Assembly (NCBI GenBank): GCA_029961105.1
Contig: JASBVO010000001.1
Location: 62,001 to 126,000, forward strand
Reading direction: 5' to 3'
DNA: 64,000 bases
Source: Micrococcus sp.
GTDB taxonomy: Bacteria > Actinomycetota > Actinomycetes > Actinomycetales > Micrococcaceae
Shown here: piece after piece, positions 7,708 through 19,737 of the stretch
How the letters are laid out: each line of letters starts with the position of its first letter
Position numbering within the stretch: position 1 is the stretch's first letter
Position numbers and translations under genes: made by a program
Notes under the pieces: model-generated
Seen by the model: the letters and a program-made list of their open reading frames with translations, nothing else
Database searches by the model: none
Told to the model about the DNA's origin: nothing

Positions 7708-9342
7708 GTGCAGGACAGGACGCGGCACGGAGCGCTCCGTCGGGGCTGGGCCGCCATGCTCCCGGTGGCCGTGGTCGCCGCTGCCGTGGCCTCCGCGTGC
7801 ACGCCCGGCCCGGACACCGCGTCCGGCCACGGGGCGGGTGAGTCCGGCAAGCAACCGATCCCGCACCAGGAGTTCCTCAGCCGTCCGGACCTCTTGCCGC
7901 CCCGGGTGATGCTCGCCGAGGGGCCGGCCTGGTCGGACGAGTACGGGCGGTCCGAGGAGTTCACCTTCCTGACCCCCAACTACGGTTCCGAGACGCCCTC
8001 GGACGGCGCCGTCATCCTCGACGCCCACGGTGAGCTCGTCTGGATGAGTCCCACCCGCGAGGAGGTGAAGGGTGACGAGCACTTCGACCTGCGCGTCCAG
8101 CGGTACCGCGGTGAACCTGTCCTGACGGTCTACCGGGGCACCAGTGACCAGGGCCGGGGTGATGGCGAGTTCATCGTCCTCGACCAGGCCTACCGGGAGA
8201 TCGCCCGCGTGACGACCGGCGGCGCGCTGGGACCTGGCCAGGCCGATTTCCACGACTCGACCATCACCCCCGAGGGCACCATGCTCATCGGCGCCTACGT
8301 GGTCACCCCTGCGGACCTGAGCGCCGTGGGCGGACTCCGGGACGGGTACGTCGAGGACGCCGTGATCCAGGAGGTCGACATCGCCACCGGCGAGGTCCGG
8401 TTCGAGTGGAGCGCCCTGGACCACGTGCCCCTGGCGGAGACCATGCTCGACTTCGGGCAGGAGCAGGTGGAGCTGGCCGAGGAGGCCGCGGAGGAGGGGA
8501 CCGAGGTGCCGGAGCTGGGCTCCGAGGACGAGCCCTTCGACTACTTCCACATCAACTCGATCGCCGAGGACCACGACGGCGCGCTGCTGGTCTCCGCCCG
8601 GCACACCAACGCCATCTACCGGGTCGAGCGAGAGACCGGCGAGGTGGACTGGACGCTGGGCGGCTCCGCCGGTGACTTCCGGATGGGTGAGGGCGCCTCT
8701 TTCGCCTGGCAGCACGACGCCCGGCGCGCCCCGGACGGCACCTTGACGCTGCTGGACAACCACGCCGGTGGCCGCCCGGACGATGCCTCCTCCCGCGGGT
8801 TGCGCCTGGTCCTGGACGAGCGGGCGATGACCGCCGAGGTGGCCACCGAGTACCTCCCGCCCGCCGAGCGGATGGCCAGCAGCATGGCCAACGCCCAGCA
8901 GCTTCCGGACGGCAACATGCACATCGGCTGGGGTGCCCGGCCCTCGTACTCGGAGTACACGCCCGGCGGCGAGCTCATCTACGACGTCTGCCACGGGGAC
9001 GAGTGCTACGGCGAGGAGTACGAGGGGGGCGGCGGCAGCTACCGCGCCTACAAGTTCGCCTGGGAGGGCCGGCCGGCGTCCGAACCGGACGTGGTCGTCC
9101 GGCAGGACGGTGGTGAGCGTGTCGCCTACGTGTCCTGGAACGGCGCCACCGAGGTGGCCGCCTGGCGCCTCCTCACGGGAGAGGACGCGGACGACACCAC
9201 GGCGCAGGCGACGGTCGATCGCGACGGCTTCGAGACCGCCCTCCCGGTTCCCGGCGAGGATCCCTACATCGCCGTCGAGGCCCTGGACAGGGACGGGCAG
9301 GTACTGGGCTCGTCGAGCCCTGCTGACGGGCCGCGCCGTTGA
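7708..9342 (+). CDS. Arylsulfotransferase-family lipoprotein
   Basis: The 544-aa protein has a lipoprotein signal: Arg-rich N-terminus, a hydrophobic core and the lipobox VASAC with Cys at about residue 32, so it should be anchored outside the membrane. The mature part matches the Arylsulfotran_2 type beta-propeller: repeated strands such as GAVILDAHGELVWMSP, FHINSIAEDHDGALLVSAR and IYRVERETGEVDWTLGG, each a blade-like pattern, with the conserved HINS His. GTG at 7708 fits a leaderless transcript; an ATG at 7756 would cut into the signal peptide. Sulfotransferase activity in such Gram-positive members is not proven, so the substrate is open. It is a single-gene unit between terminator and ligA. 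Confidence 0.8.
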   Translation: MQDRTRHGALRRGWAAMLPVAVVAAAVASACTPGPDTASGHGAGESGKQPIPHQEFLSRPDLLPPRVMLAEGPAWSDEYGRSEEFTFLTPNYGSETPSDGAVILDAHGELVWMSPTREEVKGDEHFDLRVQRYRGEPVLTVYRGTSDQGRGDGEFIVLDQAYREIARVTTGGALGPGQADFHDSTITPEGTMLIGAYVVTPADLSAVGGLRDGYVEDAVIQEVDIATGEVRFEWSALDHVPLAETMLDFGQEQVELAEEAAEEGTEVPELGSEDEPFDYFHINSIAEDHDGALLVSARHTNAIYRVERETGEVDWTLGGSAGDFRMGEGASFAWQHDARRAPDGTLTLLDNHAGGRPDDASSRGLRLVLDERAMTAEVATEYLPPAERMASSMANAQQLPDGNMHIGWGARPSYSEYTPGGELIYDVCHGDECYGEEYEGGGGSYRAYKFAWEGRPASEPDVVVRQDGGERVAYVSWNGATEVAAWRLLTGEDADDTTAQATVDRDGFETALPVPGEDPYIAVEALDRDGQVLGSSSPADGPRR

Positions 9343-9419
9343 GGCAGGGGCAGGGAGCGTTGCATCGATGCCGTCACCGACGTTCTGCCCCGGGGCGCCC
9401 GGAACGGGCGCGGGCGTCC

Positions 9420-12910
<3,491 letters not shown>

Positions 12911-12916
12911 CACACT
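12911..12916 (+). promoter_or_regulatory. -10-like box of the redoxin gene
   Basis: CACACT ends 6 nt before ATG at 12923, matching the spacing of the other leaderless starts, but the first base departs from the consensus. Confidence 0.35.
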
Positions 12917-12922
12917 GGGGCC

Positions 12923-13387
12923 ATGCGACGGCTGTTATCCAGACCATGGCTCGCGCCCGCCGTGATGGGGATCGTGGGTGTGCTGTTCCTGTACTGGGGG
13001 CTGAGCGGCGAGGGCCTGCTGAACTACGTGGCCGCACTGGCCATGGGGTTCTTCGCGGTCCGCTTCCTCTCCACCACACGGGTCCAGTCCCGGCCGGTGT
13101 CCGGGGTCGATGAGCACCTGGCCGCCGGAGGCGTGGTGGTGTATTGGCGGCCCGGCTGCCAGTACTGCGCCCGCCTGGTCCGGGAGCTCGGGCCCCAGCG
13201 CCGGGGGATCCCGTACTGGGTGAACATCTGGCACGAGGACGAGGCCGCCGCCCGCGTGCGCCAGTACAACGGCGGCAACGAGACCGTCCCCACCGTGGTG
13301 TCCGCTGAGGAGCACTTCGTGGCGCGGGACCGGCAGACCTTTGAGCGGGCCCTGGCCGTCACCGGACGGGCCCGGCGGGCGGCCTGA
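12923..13387 (+). CDS. Membrane-anchored glutaredoxin/mycoredoxin-like protein
   Basis: The 154-aa protein has one or two hydrophobic helices at residues 10-48, then a thioredoxin-fold domain with the redox motif CQYC (Cys79, Cys82) after VVVYWRPG and the cis-proline loop TVPTV (121-125). CxYC is the motif of mycoredoxins, which reduce mixed disulfides of mycothiol in actinobacteria. Membrane attachment suggests it serves membrane proteins, with the domain probably on the cytosolic side. It starts 12 nt after the preceding gene and may have its own leaderless promoter. Redox role is well supported; the partner thiol (mycothiol) is inferred from taxonomy. Confidence 0.8.
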   Translation: MRRLLSRPWLAPAVMGIVGVLFLYWGLSGEGLLNYVAALAMGFFAVRFLSTTRVQSRPVSGVDEHLAAGGVVVYWRPGCQYCARLVRELGPQRRGIPYWVNIWHEDEAAARVRQYNGGNETVPTVVSAEEHFVARDRQTFERALAVTGRARRAA

Positions 13388-13454
13388 CGGCGTGCTCCTC
13401 GCCGTGCCGGCCGACCGGGCCGTTGTGGCGTTCGCCAGCCGCGGGGGCCGCGCG

Positions 13455-13460
13455 TAGGAT
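13455..13460 (+). promoter_or_regulatory. -10 box of the GNAT gene (leaderless)
   Basis: TAGGAT ends 6 nt before GTG at 13467. Confidence 0.5.
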
Positions 13461-13466
13461 TTCGGC

Positions 13467-14096
13467 GTGCCCCACGATGACCACGCACCCCGTGAAGAGC
13501 AGAAGCACCCCGCACTGGACGAGGCCGACTGGCCCGAGCTCACGTCCCGCGTCGACGGCGTGACCGTCCGCGACGCCCGCGAGGAGGACCACGCCGCGAT
13601 CGCGCACCTGACCGTGGCGTCCTACGTGGACGGTGGGCACGTCCACCCCGAGGACACCTACATCGAGAACCTGCAGGACGTCGCGGGACGGACCAGGCTG
13701 GCCCGGGTGCTCGTCGGCGAGGTGGAGGAGGGGACCGGCACCGAGGCCCGCACCGTCGTCGCCGGTTCCGTGGTGCTGACGCTGCCCGGGATGCCGATGT
13801 CCGAGACGGCCCGGGACGGAGAACTCGAGTTCCGGATGCTCGCCGTGGACCCCGCCGTCCAGCGCCGCGGCGTGGCCCGGGCCCTGGTCCGGGCCGCGAT
13901 CGACCGTGCGGGACAACTGGAGGGCATCGAGGCGGTGGTGCTCACCACCATGGAGACCATGACCGCTGCCCACCGGCTGTACGAGTCGGAGGGCTTCGTC
14001 CGGGCACCCGAGCGCGACTGGCGCCTCTCGGACATCGGCCAGGAGCCCACGGACGGCATCGACCAGCTCTACTGGGTGTTCCGGCGGCCCGTCTGA
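13467..14096 (+). CDS. GNAT family N-acetyltransferase
   Basis: The 209-aa protein has a GNAT fold from about residue 32 (VRDAREEDHAAIAHLTV) to 190, with the acetyl-CoA pyrophosphate loop VDPAVQRRGVARALV and the late strand AAHRLYESEGFVRA. It would move an acetyl group from acetyl-CoA to an amine on an unknown small molecule or protein. GTG at 13467 lies 6 nt after a TAGGAT box, so the transcript is probably leaderless. The first 30 residues are acidic and probably disordered. No neighbour suggests a substrate. Confidence 0.85.
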   Translation: MPHDDHAPREEQKHPALDEADWPELTSRVDGVTVRDAREEDHAAIAHLTVASYVDGGHVHPEDTYIENLQDVAGRTRLARVLVGEVEEGTGTEARTVVAGSVVLTLPGMPMSETARDGELEFRMLAVDPAVQRRGVARALVRAAIDRAGQLEGIEAVVLTTMETMTAAHRLYESEGFVRAPERDWRLSDIGQEPTDGIDQLYWVFRRPV

Positions 14097-14125
14097 GCAG
14101 GGACCGGCCCCGGCGGCTCCGGGAC

Positions 14126-14131
14126 TAGACT
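14126..14131 (+). promoter_or_regulatory. -10 box of the gatCAB operon
   Basis: TAGACT lies 43 nt before the gatC ATG, giving a leader of about 37 nt that includes AGGAG at 14166-14170. Unlike several neighbours, this operon has a conventional ribosome-binding site. Confidence 0.45.
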
Positions 14132-14174
14132 GGGCCACCGAACCACACCATCCGCGGAAGACCACAGGAGACCC

Positions 14175-14471
14175 ATGTCCGCCATCACCCGTGAGGACGT
14201 CGCCCACCTGGCGCGACTGGCCCACATCCGGATGGACGAGCAGGAACTGGACAAGATGTCCGGTGAGCTCGCCGTCATCATGGATGCCGTCGCCTCCGTC
14301 AGCGAGGTCGCCGGGGACGACGTGCCCCCGACGTCCCACCCGATCCCCCTGCACAACGTGTTCCGGGAGGACGAGCCGGGCGAGATGCTCTCCCAGGAGC
14401 AGGCCCTGGCCATGGCCCCGGAAGCCGAGGACGGCCAGTTCCGGGTCCCCGCGATCCTGGAAGGGGACTGA
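14175..14471 (+). CDS. gatC: Glutamyl/aspartyl-tRNA amidotransferase subunit C
   Basis: The 98-aa small subunit of GatCAB wraps around and stabilises GatA and GatB during conversion of Glu-tRNA(Gln) or Asp-tRNA(Asn) to the amidated form. The family start ITREDVAHLARLAHI and the end with QFRVPAILEGD are typical, and length is normal. AGGAG precedes ATG by about 4 nt. It is the first gene of gatC-gatA-gatB, with only 6 nt to gatA. Confidence 0.96.
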   Translation: MSAITREDVAHLARLAHIRMDEQELDKMSGELAVIMDAVASVSEVAGDDVPPTSHPIPLHNVFREDEPGEMLSQEQALAMAPEAEDGQFRVPAILEGD

Positions 14472-14477
14472 TCACGC

Positions 14478-16067
14478 ATGAGCGAGACGACTGAACTGAT
14501 CCGCCTGACCGCCCTGCAGATGGCCGAGCGGCTGCGCGCGGGCGAGGTCACCTCCGTGGAGCTGACGCAGGCCCACCTGGACCGGATCGCCGCCGTGGAC
14601 GGCGGGGAGCGGGGCATCCACGCCTTCCTCCACGTCAACGCCGAGGAGGCGCTCGCCGTGGCCGCCGAGGTGGACGCCATCCGCGCCGCCGGCGGCCAGG
14701 AGGCACAGGACCTGCACCCGCTGGCCGGCGTGCCGGTGGCCGTGAAGGACAACATCGTCACCGTCGGCCAGCCCACCACCGCGGGCTCGAAGATGCTCGA
14801 GGGCTGGATGAGCCCCTACGACGCCACCGTGGTGACCAGGCTGCGCCAGGCGAGGCTGCCGATCCTCGGCAAGACCAACATGGACGAGTTCGCCATGGGC
14901 GGCTCCACCGAGCACTCCGCCTTCGGCAACACCCTCAACCCCTGGGACCTGGACCGGATCCCGGGCGGTTCCGGCGGCGGGTCCGCCGCGGCCGTCGCCG
15001 CGTTCATGGCCCCGCTGGCCCTCGGCTCGGACACCGGTGGCTCCATCCGCCAGCCCGGCGCCGTCACCGGCACCGTGGGGGCCAAGCCGACCTACGGCGG
15101 GGTCTCCCGCTACGGGGTCATCGCGATGGCCTCCTCCCTGGACCAGGTGGGCCCCGTGGCCCGCACGGTGCAGGACGCCGCCGCCCTGCAGGAGCTGCTC
15201 GGCGGCCACGACCCGAAGGACTCCACCTCGCTGCCCGAGCCCATCGAGGGCCTGCTGACCGCCGCGCGGCAGCATGACATCACGGGCCTGCGGATCGGCA
15301 TCGTGCAGGAACTCAGGGGCGAGGGCTACCAGGACGGCGTGCTGGAGCGCTTCCACGAGGCCGTGGCCGTGCTGCGGGACGCCGGGGCCGAGGTCATCGA
15401 GGTCTCCTGCCCGCACCTGGAGTACGCCCTGGGCGCCTACTACCTGATCATGCCCTCGGAGGCCTCCTCCAACCTGGCCAAGTTCGACGGCGTCCGGTAC
15501 GGCAACCGGGTCGTCCCCGAGGAGGGGGGCACCATCGAGCAGGTCATGGGCGCCACCCGCGCCGCCGGCTTCGGCGAGGAGGTCAAGCGCCGCATCATCC
15601 TGGGCACCTACGCCCTCTCGGCCGGCTACTACGACGCCTACTACGGCTCGGCCCAGAAGATCCGCACCCTGGTCCAGCGGGACTTCGAGGCGGCCTTCTC
15701 GAAGGTGGACGTGCTCGTCTCCCCGACCTCGCCGACCACGGCGTTCGGCCTGGGCGAGAAGCTGGACGACCCCCTGGCGATGTACCTCAACGACGTGGCC
15801 ACCATCCCGGCCAACCTGGCTGGCATCCCCGGCATCTCGGTCCCCGGCGGACTGGCCGAAGGACTGCCCGTGGGCGTGCAGTTCCTCGCCCCGGCCCGCG
15901 GTGACGCGGTGATGTACCGGGCCGCCGCGGCCCTGGAGAACCGGCTGGAGGAGGCCTCCGGGGCCGCGTTCTGGACCCAGGCCCCGGAACTGGACGACAC
16001 CCGCAGCACCCAGCCGGCCGGCGTCGGGACCGGGACCGCTGACCGCACAGCAGGAGGAGAGAGCTGA
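14478..16067 (+). CDS. gatA: Glutamyl/aspartyl-tRNA amidotransferase subunit A
   Basis: The 529-aa amidase-signature subunit releases ammonia from glutamine and passes it to GatB. The Ser-cisSer-Lys triad is visible: Lys90 in VAVKDN, Ser165 in the Gly/Ser-rich loop [10 protein letters not shown], and nucleophile Ser189 in [11 protein letters not shown]-terminal tail of about 25 residues beyond the core is rich in Thr/Gly. GGAAGGGG sits about 10 nt before ATG. Its TGA shares one base with the gatB ATG (TGATG), so the two are coupled. Confidence 0.97.
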   Translation: MSETTELIRLTALQMAERLRAGEVTSVELTQAHLDRIAAVDGGERGIHAFLHVNAEEALAVAAEVDAIRAAGGQEAQDLHPLAGVPVAVKDNIVTVGQPTTAGSKMLEGWMSPYDATVVTRLRQARLPILGKTNMDEFAMGGSTEHSAFGNTLNPWDLDRIPGGSGGGSAAAVAAFMAPLALGSDTGGSIRQPGAVTGTVGAKPTYGGVSRYGVIAMASSLDQVGPVARTVQDAAALQELLGGHDPKDSTSLPEPIEGLLTAARQHDITGLRIGIVQELRGEGYQDGVLERFHEAVAVLRDAGAEVIEVSCPHLEYALGAYYLIMPSEASSNLAKFDGVRYGNRVVPEEGGTIEQVMGATRAAGFGEEVKRRIILGTYALSAGYYDAYYGSAQKIRTLVQRDFEAAFSKVDVLVSPTSPTTAFGLGEKLDDPLAMYLNDVATIPANLAGIPGISVPGGLAEGLPVGVQFLAPARGDAVMYRAAAALENRLEEASGAAFWTQAPELDDTRSTQPAGVGTGTADRTAGGES

Positions 16068-17581
16068 TGACCGCCGTCACCGACGAGGTGCTCACGTTCG
16101 ACGAGGCGATGGCCGAGTTCGACCCGGTCCTGGGCTTCGAGGTCCACGTCGAGCTGAACACCAAGACCAAGATGTTCTCCTCCGCGGCCAACGCCTTCGG
16201 CGATGTGCCCAACACCAACGTCACCGAGGTCGACCTGGGGCTGCCCGGGGTGCTGCCGGTGGTCAACGGCAAGGCCGTGGAGTACGCCATCAAGCTCGGC
16301 CTGGCCCTGAACTGCCAGATCGCCGAGACGTGTGGCTTCGCCCGGAAGAACTACTTCTACCCGGACACCCCGAAGAACTTCCAGACCTCCCAGTACGACG
16401 ACCCGATCGCCCACGACGGGTGGCTGGACGTCGAGCTGGAGGACGGCACCATCTACCGGGTGGAGATCGAGCGCGCCCACATGGAGGAGGACGCCGGCAA
16501 GCTCACGCACGTCGGCGGCGCCTCCGGCCGGATCCAGGACGCGGCGCACTCGCTGGTGGACTACAACCGCGCCGGCGTGCCGCTGATCGAGATCGTCACC
16601 AAGCCGATCGCGGGGGTGGGGGAGCGCGCGCCCGAACTGGCCCGGGCCTACGTCACCGCCATCCGGGACATCGTGAAGAACCTGGGGATCTCGGACGCGC
16701 GGATGGAACGCGGCAACGTGCGCTGTGACGCCAACGTCTCGCTGATGCCCAAGGGCACCGCGGCCTTCGGCACGCGCACCGAGACGAAGAACGTGAACTC
16801 CACGCGCGCGGTCGCCCACGCGGTGACCTACGAGATCCAGCGCCAGGCCGCCATCCTCAAGGCCGGCGGCTCGATCGTGCAGGAGACCCGCCACTGGCAC
16901 GAGGACACCCGGACCACCACCTCGGGCCGGCCGAAGTCGGACGCTGACGACTACCGGTACTTCCCGGAGCCGGACCTGGTGCCGATCGTCACCACCCCCG
17001 AGTGGATCGAGGAGCTGCGCGCGCAGCTGCCCGAGCCGCCCGCCGAGCGCCGCAAGCGCCTGAAGGCCGACTGGGGCTTCTCGGACGAGGAGTTCCGGGA
17101 CGTCGTCAACGCCGGCGTGCTGGACGAGATCGCGGACACCATCGAGGCCGGGGCCACCGCTGCGGCCGCGCGCAAGTGGTGGATGGGCGAGATCGCGCGC
17201 CTGGCCAACGTGGACGGCAAGGAGGTCGCCGAGCTCGGGGTCTCCCCGGCCGACGTCGTGGAGGTCGAGGCGCTGATCGCCGAGAAGACCATCAACGACA
17301 AGATCGCCAAGCAGGTCCTCGGCTTCGTGGCGGCCGGTGAAGGCTCACCGCGGCAGATCGTCCAGGCCCGCTCGCTCGCGGTCGTCTCCGACGACGGCGC
17401 CCTCACCACCGCGGTGCAGGAGGCCATCGCGCAGAACCCCGGCGTGGTGGAGAAGATCAAGGGCGGCAAACTGCAGGCCATCGGCGCGCTCATCGGCCCG
17501 GTCATGAAGGCCACCCGCGGCCAGGCCGACGCCGGCCGCGTGCGGGAGATCGTCATGGAGCAGCTGGGCGTCTCCGAGTAA
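16067..17581 (+). CDS. gatB: Glutamyl/aspartyl-tRNA amidotransferase subunit B
   Basis: The 504-aa subunit binds the mischarged tRNA, activates the side-chain carboxylate with ATP and amidates it. Family hallmarks are [18 protein letters not shown], the Mg/ATP cradle with [15 protein letters not shown], and the C-terminal YqeY-like helical tail that ends [21 protein letters not shown] precedes the start. The operon ends here; a long imperfect palindrome begins 22 nt after the stop and may terminate it. Confidence 0.97.
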   Translation: MTAVTDEVLTFDEAMAEFDPVLGFEVHVELNTKTKMFSSAANAFGDVPNTNVTEVDLGLPGVLPVVNGKAVEYAIKLGLALNCQIAETCGFARKNYFYPDTPKNFQTSQYDDPIAHDGWLDVELEDGTIYRVEIERAHMEEDAGKLTHVGGASGRIQDAAHSLVDYNRAGVPLIEIVTKPIAGVGERAPELARAYVTAIRDIVKNLGISDARMERGNVRCDANVSLMPKGTAAFGTRTETKNVNSTRAVAHAVTYEIQRQAAILKAGGSIVQETRHWHEDTRTTTSGRPKSDADDYRYFPEPDLVPIVTTPEWIEELRAQLPEPPAERRKRLKADWGFSDEEFRDVVNAGVLDEIADTIEAGATAAAARKWWMGEIARLANVDGKEVAELGVSPADVVEVEALIAEKTINDKIAKQVLGFVAAGEGSPRQIVQARSLAVVSDDGALTTAVQEAIAQNPGVVEKIKGGKLQAIGALIGPVMKATRGQADAGRVREIVMEQLGVSE

Positions 17582-17603
17582 CCCGGAACACCAACACCAC
17601 GAT

Positions 17604-17669
17604 CTGGAGGTCAATAGATGACCCGGATCCCCGGAAACGGGCCGATCCAGGTCATCTATTGACCTCCAG
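17604..17669. terminator. Long near-perfect hairpin after gatB
   Basis: The arm CTGGAGGTCAATAGATGACC (17604-17623) is exactly complementary to 17650-17669. Inside it, after one mismatch, GGATC (17625-17629) pairs with GATCC (17644-17648), and CCCG (17630-17633) pairs with CGGG (17638-17641) around a GAAA tetraloop. The whole is one stem of about 29 bp with a 2-nt bulge. It may act as terminator for gatCAB, but it has no T-run and is far longer than the other terminators here. Confidence 0.65.
17618..17662 (+). other. Possible 14-codon leader ORF inside the hairpin
   Basis: GGAGG at 17606-17610 is followed 7 nt later by ATG at 17618 and an open frame MTRIPGNGPIQVIY ending in TGA at 17660. Because the arms are palindromic the opposite strand also has GGAGG-N7-ATG and a 14-codon frame. 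In the folded RNA the Shine-Dalgarno-like sequence would be sequestered. Translation is unproven. Confidence 0.25.
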
Positions 17670-17690
17670 TTGCCTCCAGAAGAGGTCGGC

Positions 17691-18671
17691 ATGCCACGGG
17701 AACACCGGTCCGGCGAGCCGGACATCACCACGGGGCTCGTCCGCGCGCTGCTGGCCGAGCAGCACCCCGGCCTGGCCGCCCTGTCGGTCGCCGGCCAGGC
17801 CGATCCGGCGCTCGGGGGTGGGCTCGTCCGCGGCTGGGACAACACCATGGTCAGGCTGGGGGAGGACCTCGCCGTCCGCCTGCCCCGGCACGACGCCGGC
17901 CAGGCACTCCTGGACCGGGAGGTCACCTGGCTGCCCCGCATCGCCGCGCGGACGGGGCTCGACGTACCGGCGCCCCTCTGCACCGGGGTGCCCGGGGCCG
18001 GGTACCCCTACCGGTGGGCCGTGGTGCCGTGGGTGGCCGGAATCTCCGCGGCCCACCGGCCGGCCGAGGCCCGGGACCAGTACGCGGCCGAGCTCGCCGG
18101 GCAGTTGCGGCGCCTCCATGTGGCGGCCCCGCAGGACGCCCCGGACAATCCGTTCCGCGGGGTGCCGCTGGCCGCGGTCGCCGAGCGCTTCGGTCCGCGC
18201 TGGCAGGCACTGCGTGCCCACTGCCCGGACGGCCTGGTCCGGGCGGTCGACGGGGTGTGGCAGGACGCCCTGGCGGCCCCGGAATTCACTGGTCCGCCCG
18301 TCTGGCTCCACGGGGACCCGCACCCGGACAACACGGTGCTGGCGGAGGCCGCCCCGGGCTCCCCGACCGGGCCACCGGCACCGGTCCTCGTCGACTTCGG
18401 TGACCTGTGCTCCGGGGACCCCGCCTCGGACCTCGGGATCGCCCTGACTCACTTCACGCCCGCCGGGGCCACGGCCTTCCGGGCGCACTACGACGCCGGC
18501 CGGGTACCGGACGAGGACCTGTGGCGCCGGGCCCGGGGCTGGTCCCTCGTCGTGGCGACCATCTTCGCCGCCCAGCCGCCGGAGGACGTCCTGCACGGAG
18601 TCGGCTGGCGCCTCCTGAGCCGATACGATCCGCGCCCCGACCTCAGTCCCGCAGCAGGCTCAGCCGGCTGA
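17691..18671 (+). CDS. Aminoglycoside phosphotransferase (APH)-fold kinase
   Basis: ATG at 17691 is chosen because AGAGG lies 5 nt upstream and the upstream in-frame TTG falls at the edge of the hairpin (326 aa). The APH fold is clear: nucleotide loop with NTMVRLGEDLAVRLPRH, catalytic loop VWLHGDPHPDNTVL and metal-binding VLVDFGDLCSGDPASDLG. Such enzymes phosphorylate small molecules (aminoglycosides, macrolides, homoserine, sugars); nothing here marks a resistance enzyme, and a housekeeping small-molecule kinase is as likely. Its last 29 bases overlap the convergent zapE gene. Confidence 0.82.
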   Translation: MPREHRSGEPDITTGLVRALLAEQHPGLAALSVAGQADPALGGGLVRGWDNTMVRLGEDLAVRLPRHDAGQALLDREVTWLPRIAARTGLDVPAPLCTGVPGAGYPYRWAVVPWVAGISAAHRPAEARDQYAAELAGQLRRLHVAAPQDAPDNPFRGVPLAAVAERFGPRWQALRAHCPDGLVRAVDGVWQDALAAPEFTGPPVWLHGDPHPDNTVLAEAAPGSPTGPPAPVLVDFGDLCSGDPASDLGIALTHFTPAGATAFRAHYDAGRVPDEDLWRRARGWSLVVATIFAAQPPEDVLHGVGWRLLSRYDPRPDLSPAAGSAG

Positions 18672-19737
18672 GGAAGCGGTCGGCGTCGCGCGGGAAGCGG
18701 CCGTGCCTGGTCCAGTCGTCCAGGGACAGGGCCGCGGTGACGTCCAGCCGCAGGTCCGCGTCCACCAGGACGTCCACGAGGTACGCGAACCGCTGGAAGG
18801 CCTGCTCGTCGATGTCCTGGGGCGCCGGGACGCCGAGCAGCCACCAGCGCTCGTACGCCTGCGCCAGGCCCAGGTAGTCCTGCACGGAGACCGGCTGTCC
18901 GCACAACTGGGCGAAGGTCGCGGTGAGGGTCCCCGCGGCTGGGTCCGCGCCGCTCACCCGCAGTCGTCGGGTCCCGCTGGCCCCCACCGGAACGCTGACC
19001 CCTGCGGCGGGTCCCGTCCCGTCCCCGGCGCCGTCTCTCCCGGCCCGGTCTCTCCCGGCACCGTCTCTCCGGGCACCCCCTCTACCGGCACCGTCCGGAC
19101 CGGCTGCAGCAGCCACGGCCTCGGCGACCGTCCAGGTCCCGGCGGCGAAGCCGCGGTCGGCGCCCCGGGTCAACGGCCGGTAGTCGAGTCCGTCGGGGAT
19201 CCGGTGCACGGTGAGGTGCTCCTGGACCAGCGCGATGACCGGCTCCACGTGGTGGTGGAACAACGGGTTCGGCAGCAGTTCCCCGGGCGGGTAGTTGGAG
19301 GTCAACAGCACTCCGGCCTCCAGGCGCAGGACGGCGGGCAGCACCCGGCGCAGCAGGTGGGCGTCGCCGACGTCGTGGACGTGGAACTCGTCGATGTAGA
19401 CCAGCCGTGCGTCCCCCAGCAGGCGGCGCACGGCGTCGTCGAAGCTGACCGGCCGGCCCGCCGGGGCGCCCGCCACCAGCTGGTTGACCTGGCCGAGCAG
19501 GGCGTGCATGTGCATCCGGACCTTCGGCACCTCGGCGGCGTCGAAGAACCGGCCGCAGATCCACGTCTTGCCCCGGCCCACCCCGCCGTGCAGGTAGACC
19601 CCCCGCGCCTGCCGCGCGGTGAGCAGCCGCACGGTCTCGTGCTGGCCGGCATCCAGCCGCTTCCCACCGGCCTCCAGTGTCGCGGTCAGCTGGTCGGCGC
19701 GGACCCGGGGCCACGGGGAACGGCGCCGGACCCTCAC
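18643..19737 (-). CDS. zapE: ZapE/AFG1-like AAA+ ATPase
   Basis: The 364-aa ATPase shows Walker A GGVGRGKT, Walker B LVYIDEFHV and the family sequence LLTSNYPPGELLPNPLFHHH. In proteobacteria ZapE acts at the division ring; actinobacterial homologues are less studied. GTG at 19737 is preferred to an ATG at 19794 because it forms a GTGA overlap with the upstream gene stop, whereas the ATG would overlap that gene by 61 nt. An Arg/Gly/Asp-rich insertion of about 30 residues between the ATPase core and the C-terminal domain is made of 15-bp repeats. The 3' end overlaps the convergent APH gene. Confidence 0.9.
   Translation of the reverse strand: MRVRRRSPWPRVRADQLTATLEAGGKRLDAGQHETVRLLTARQARGVYLHGGVGRGKTWICGRFFDAAEVPKVRMHMHALLGQVNQLVAGAPAGRPVSFDDAVRRLLGDARLVYIDEFHVHDVGDAHLLRRVLPAVLRLEAGVLLTSNYPPGELLPNPLFHHHVEPVIALVQEHLTVHRIPDGLDYRPLTRGADRGFAAGTWTVAEAVAAAAGPDGAGRGGARRDGAGRDRAGRDGAGDGTGPAAGVSVPVGASGTRRLRVSGADPAAGTLTATFAQLCGQPVSVQDYLGLAQAYERWWLLGVPAPQDIDEQAFQRFAYLVDVLVDADLRLDVTAALSLDDWTRHGRFPRDADRFLSRLSLLRD
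19025..19098 (-). repeat. 15-bp tandem repeats inside zapE
   Basis: Units near CCGGCACCGTCTCTC repeat about 4.9 times (starts 19025, 19040, 19055, 19070, 19085; the last is incomplete). They encode a flexible RDGAG-type stretch on the minus strand and keep the frame. Confidence 0.8.
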
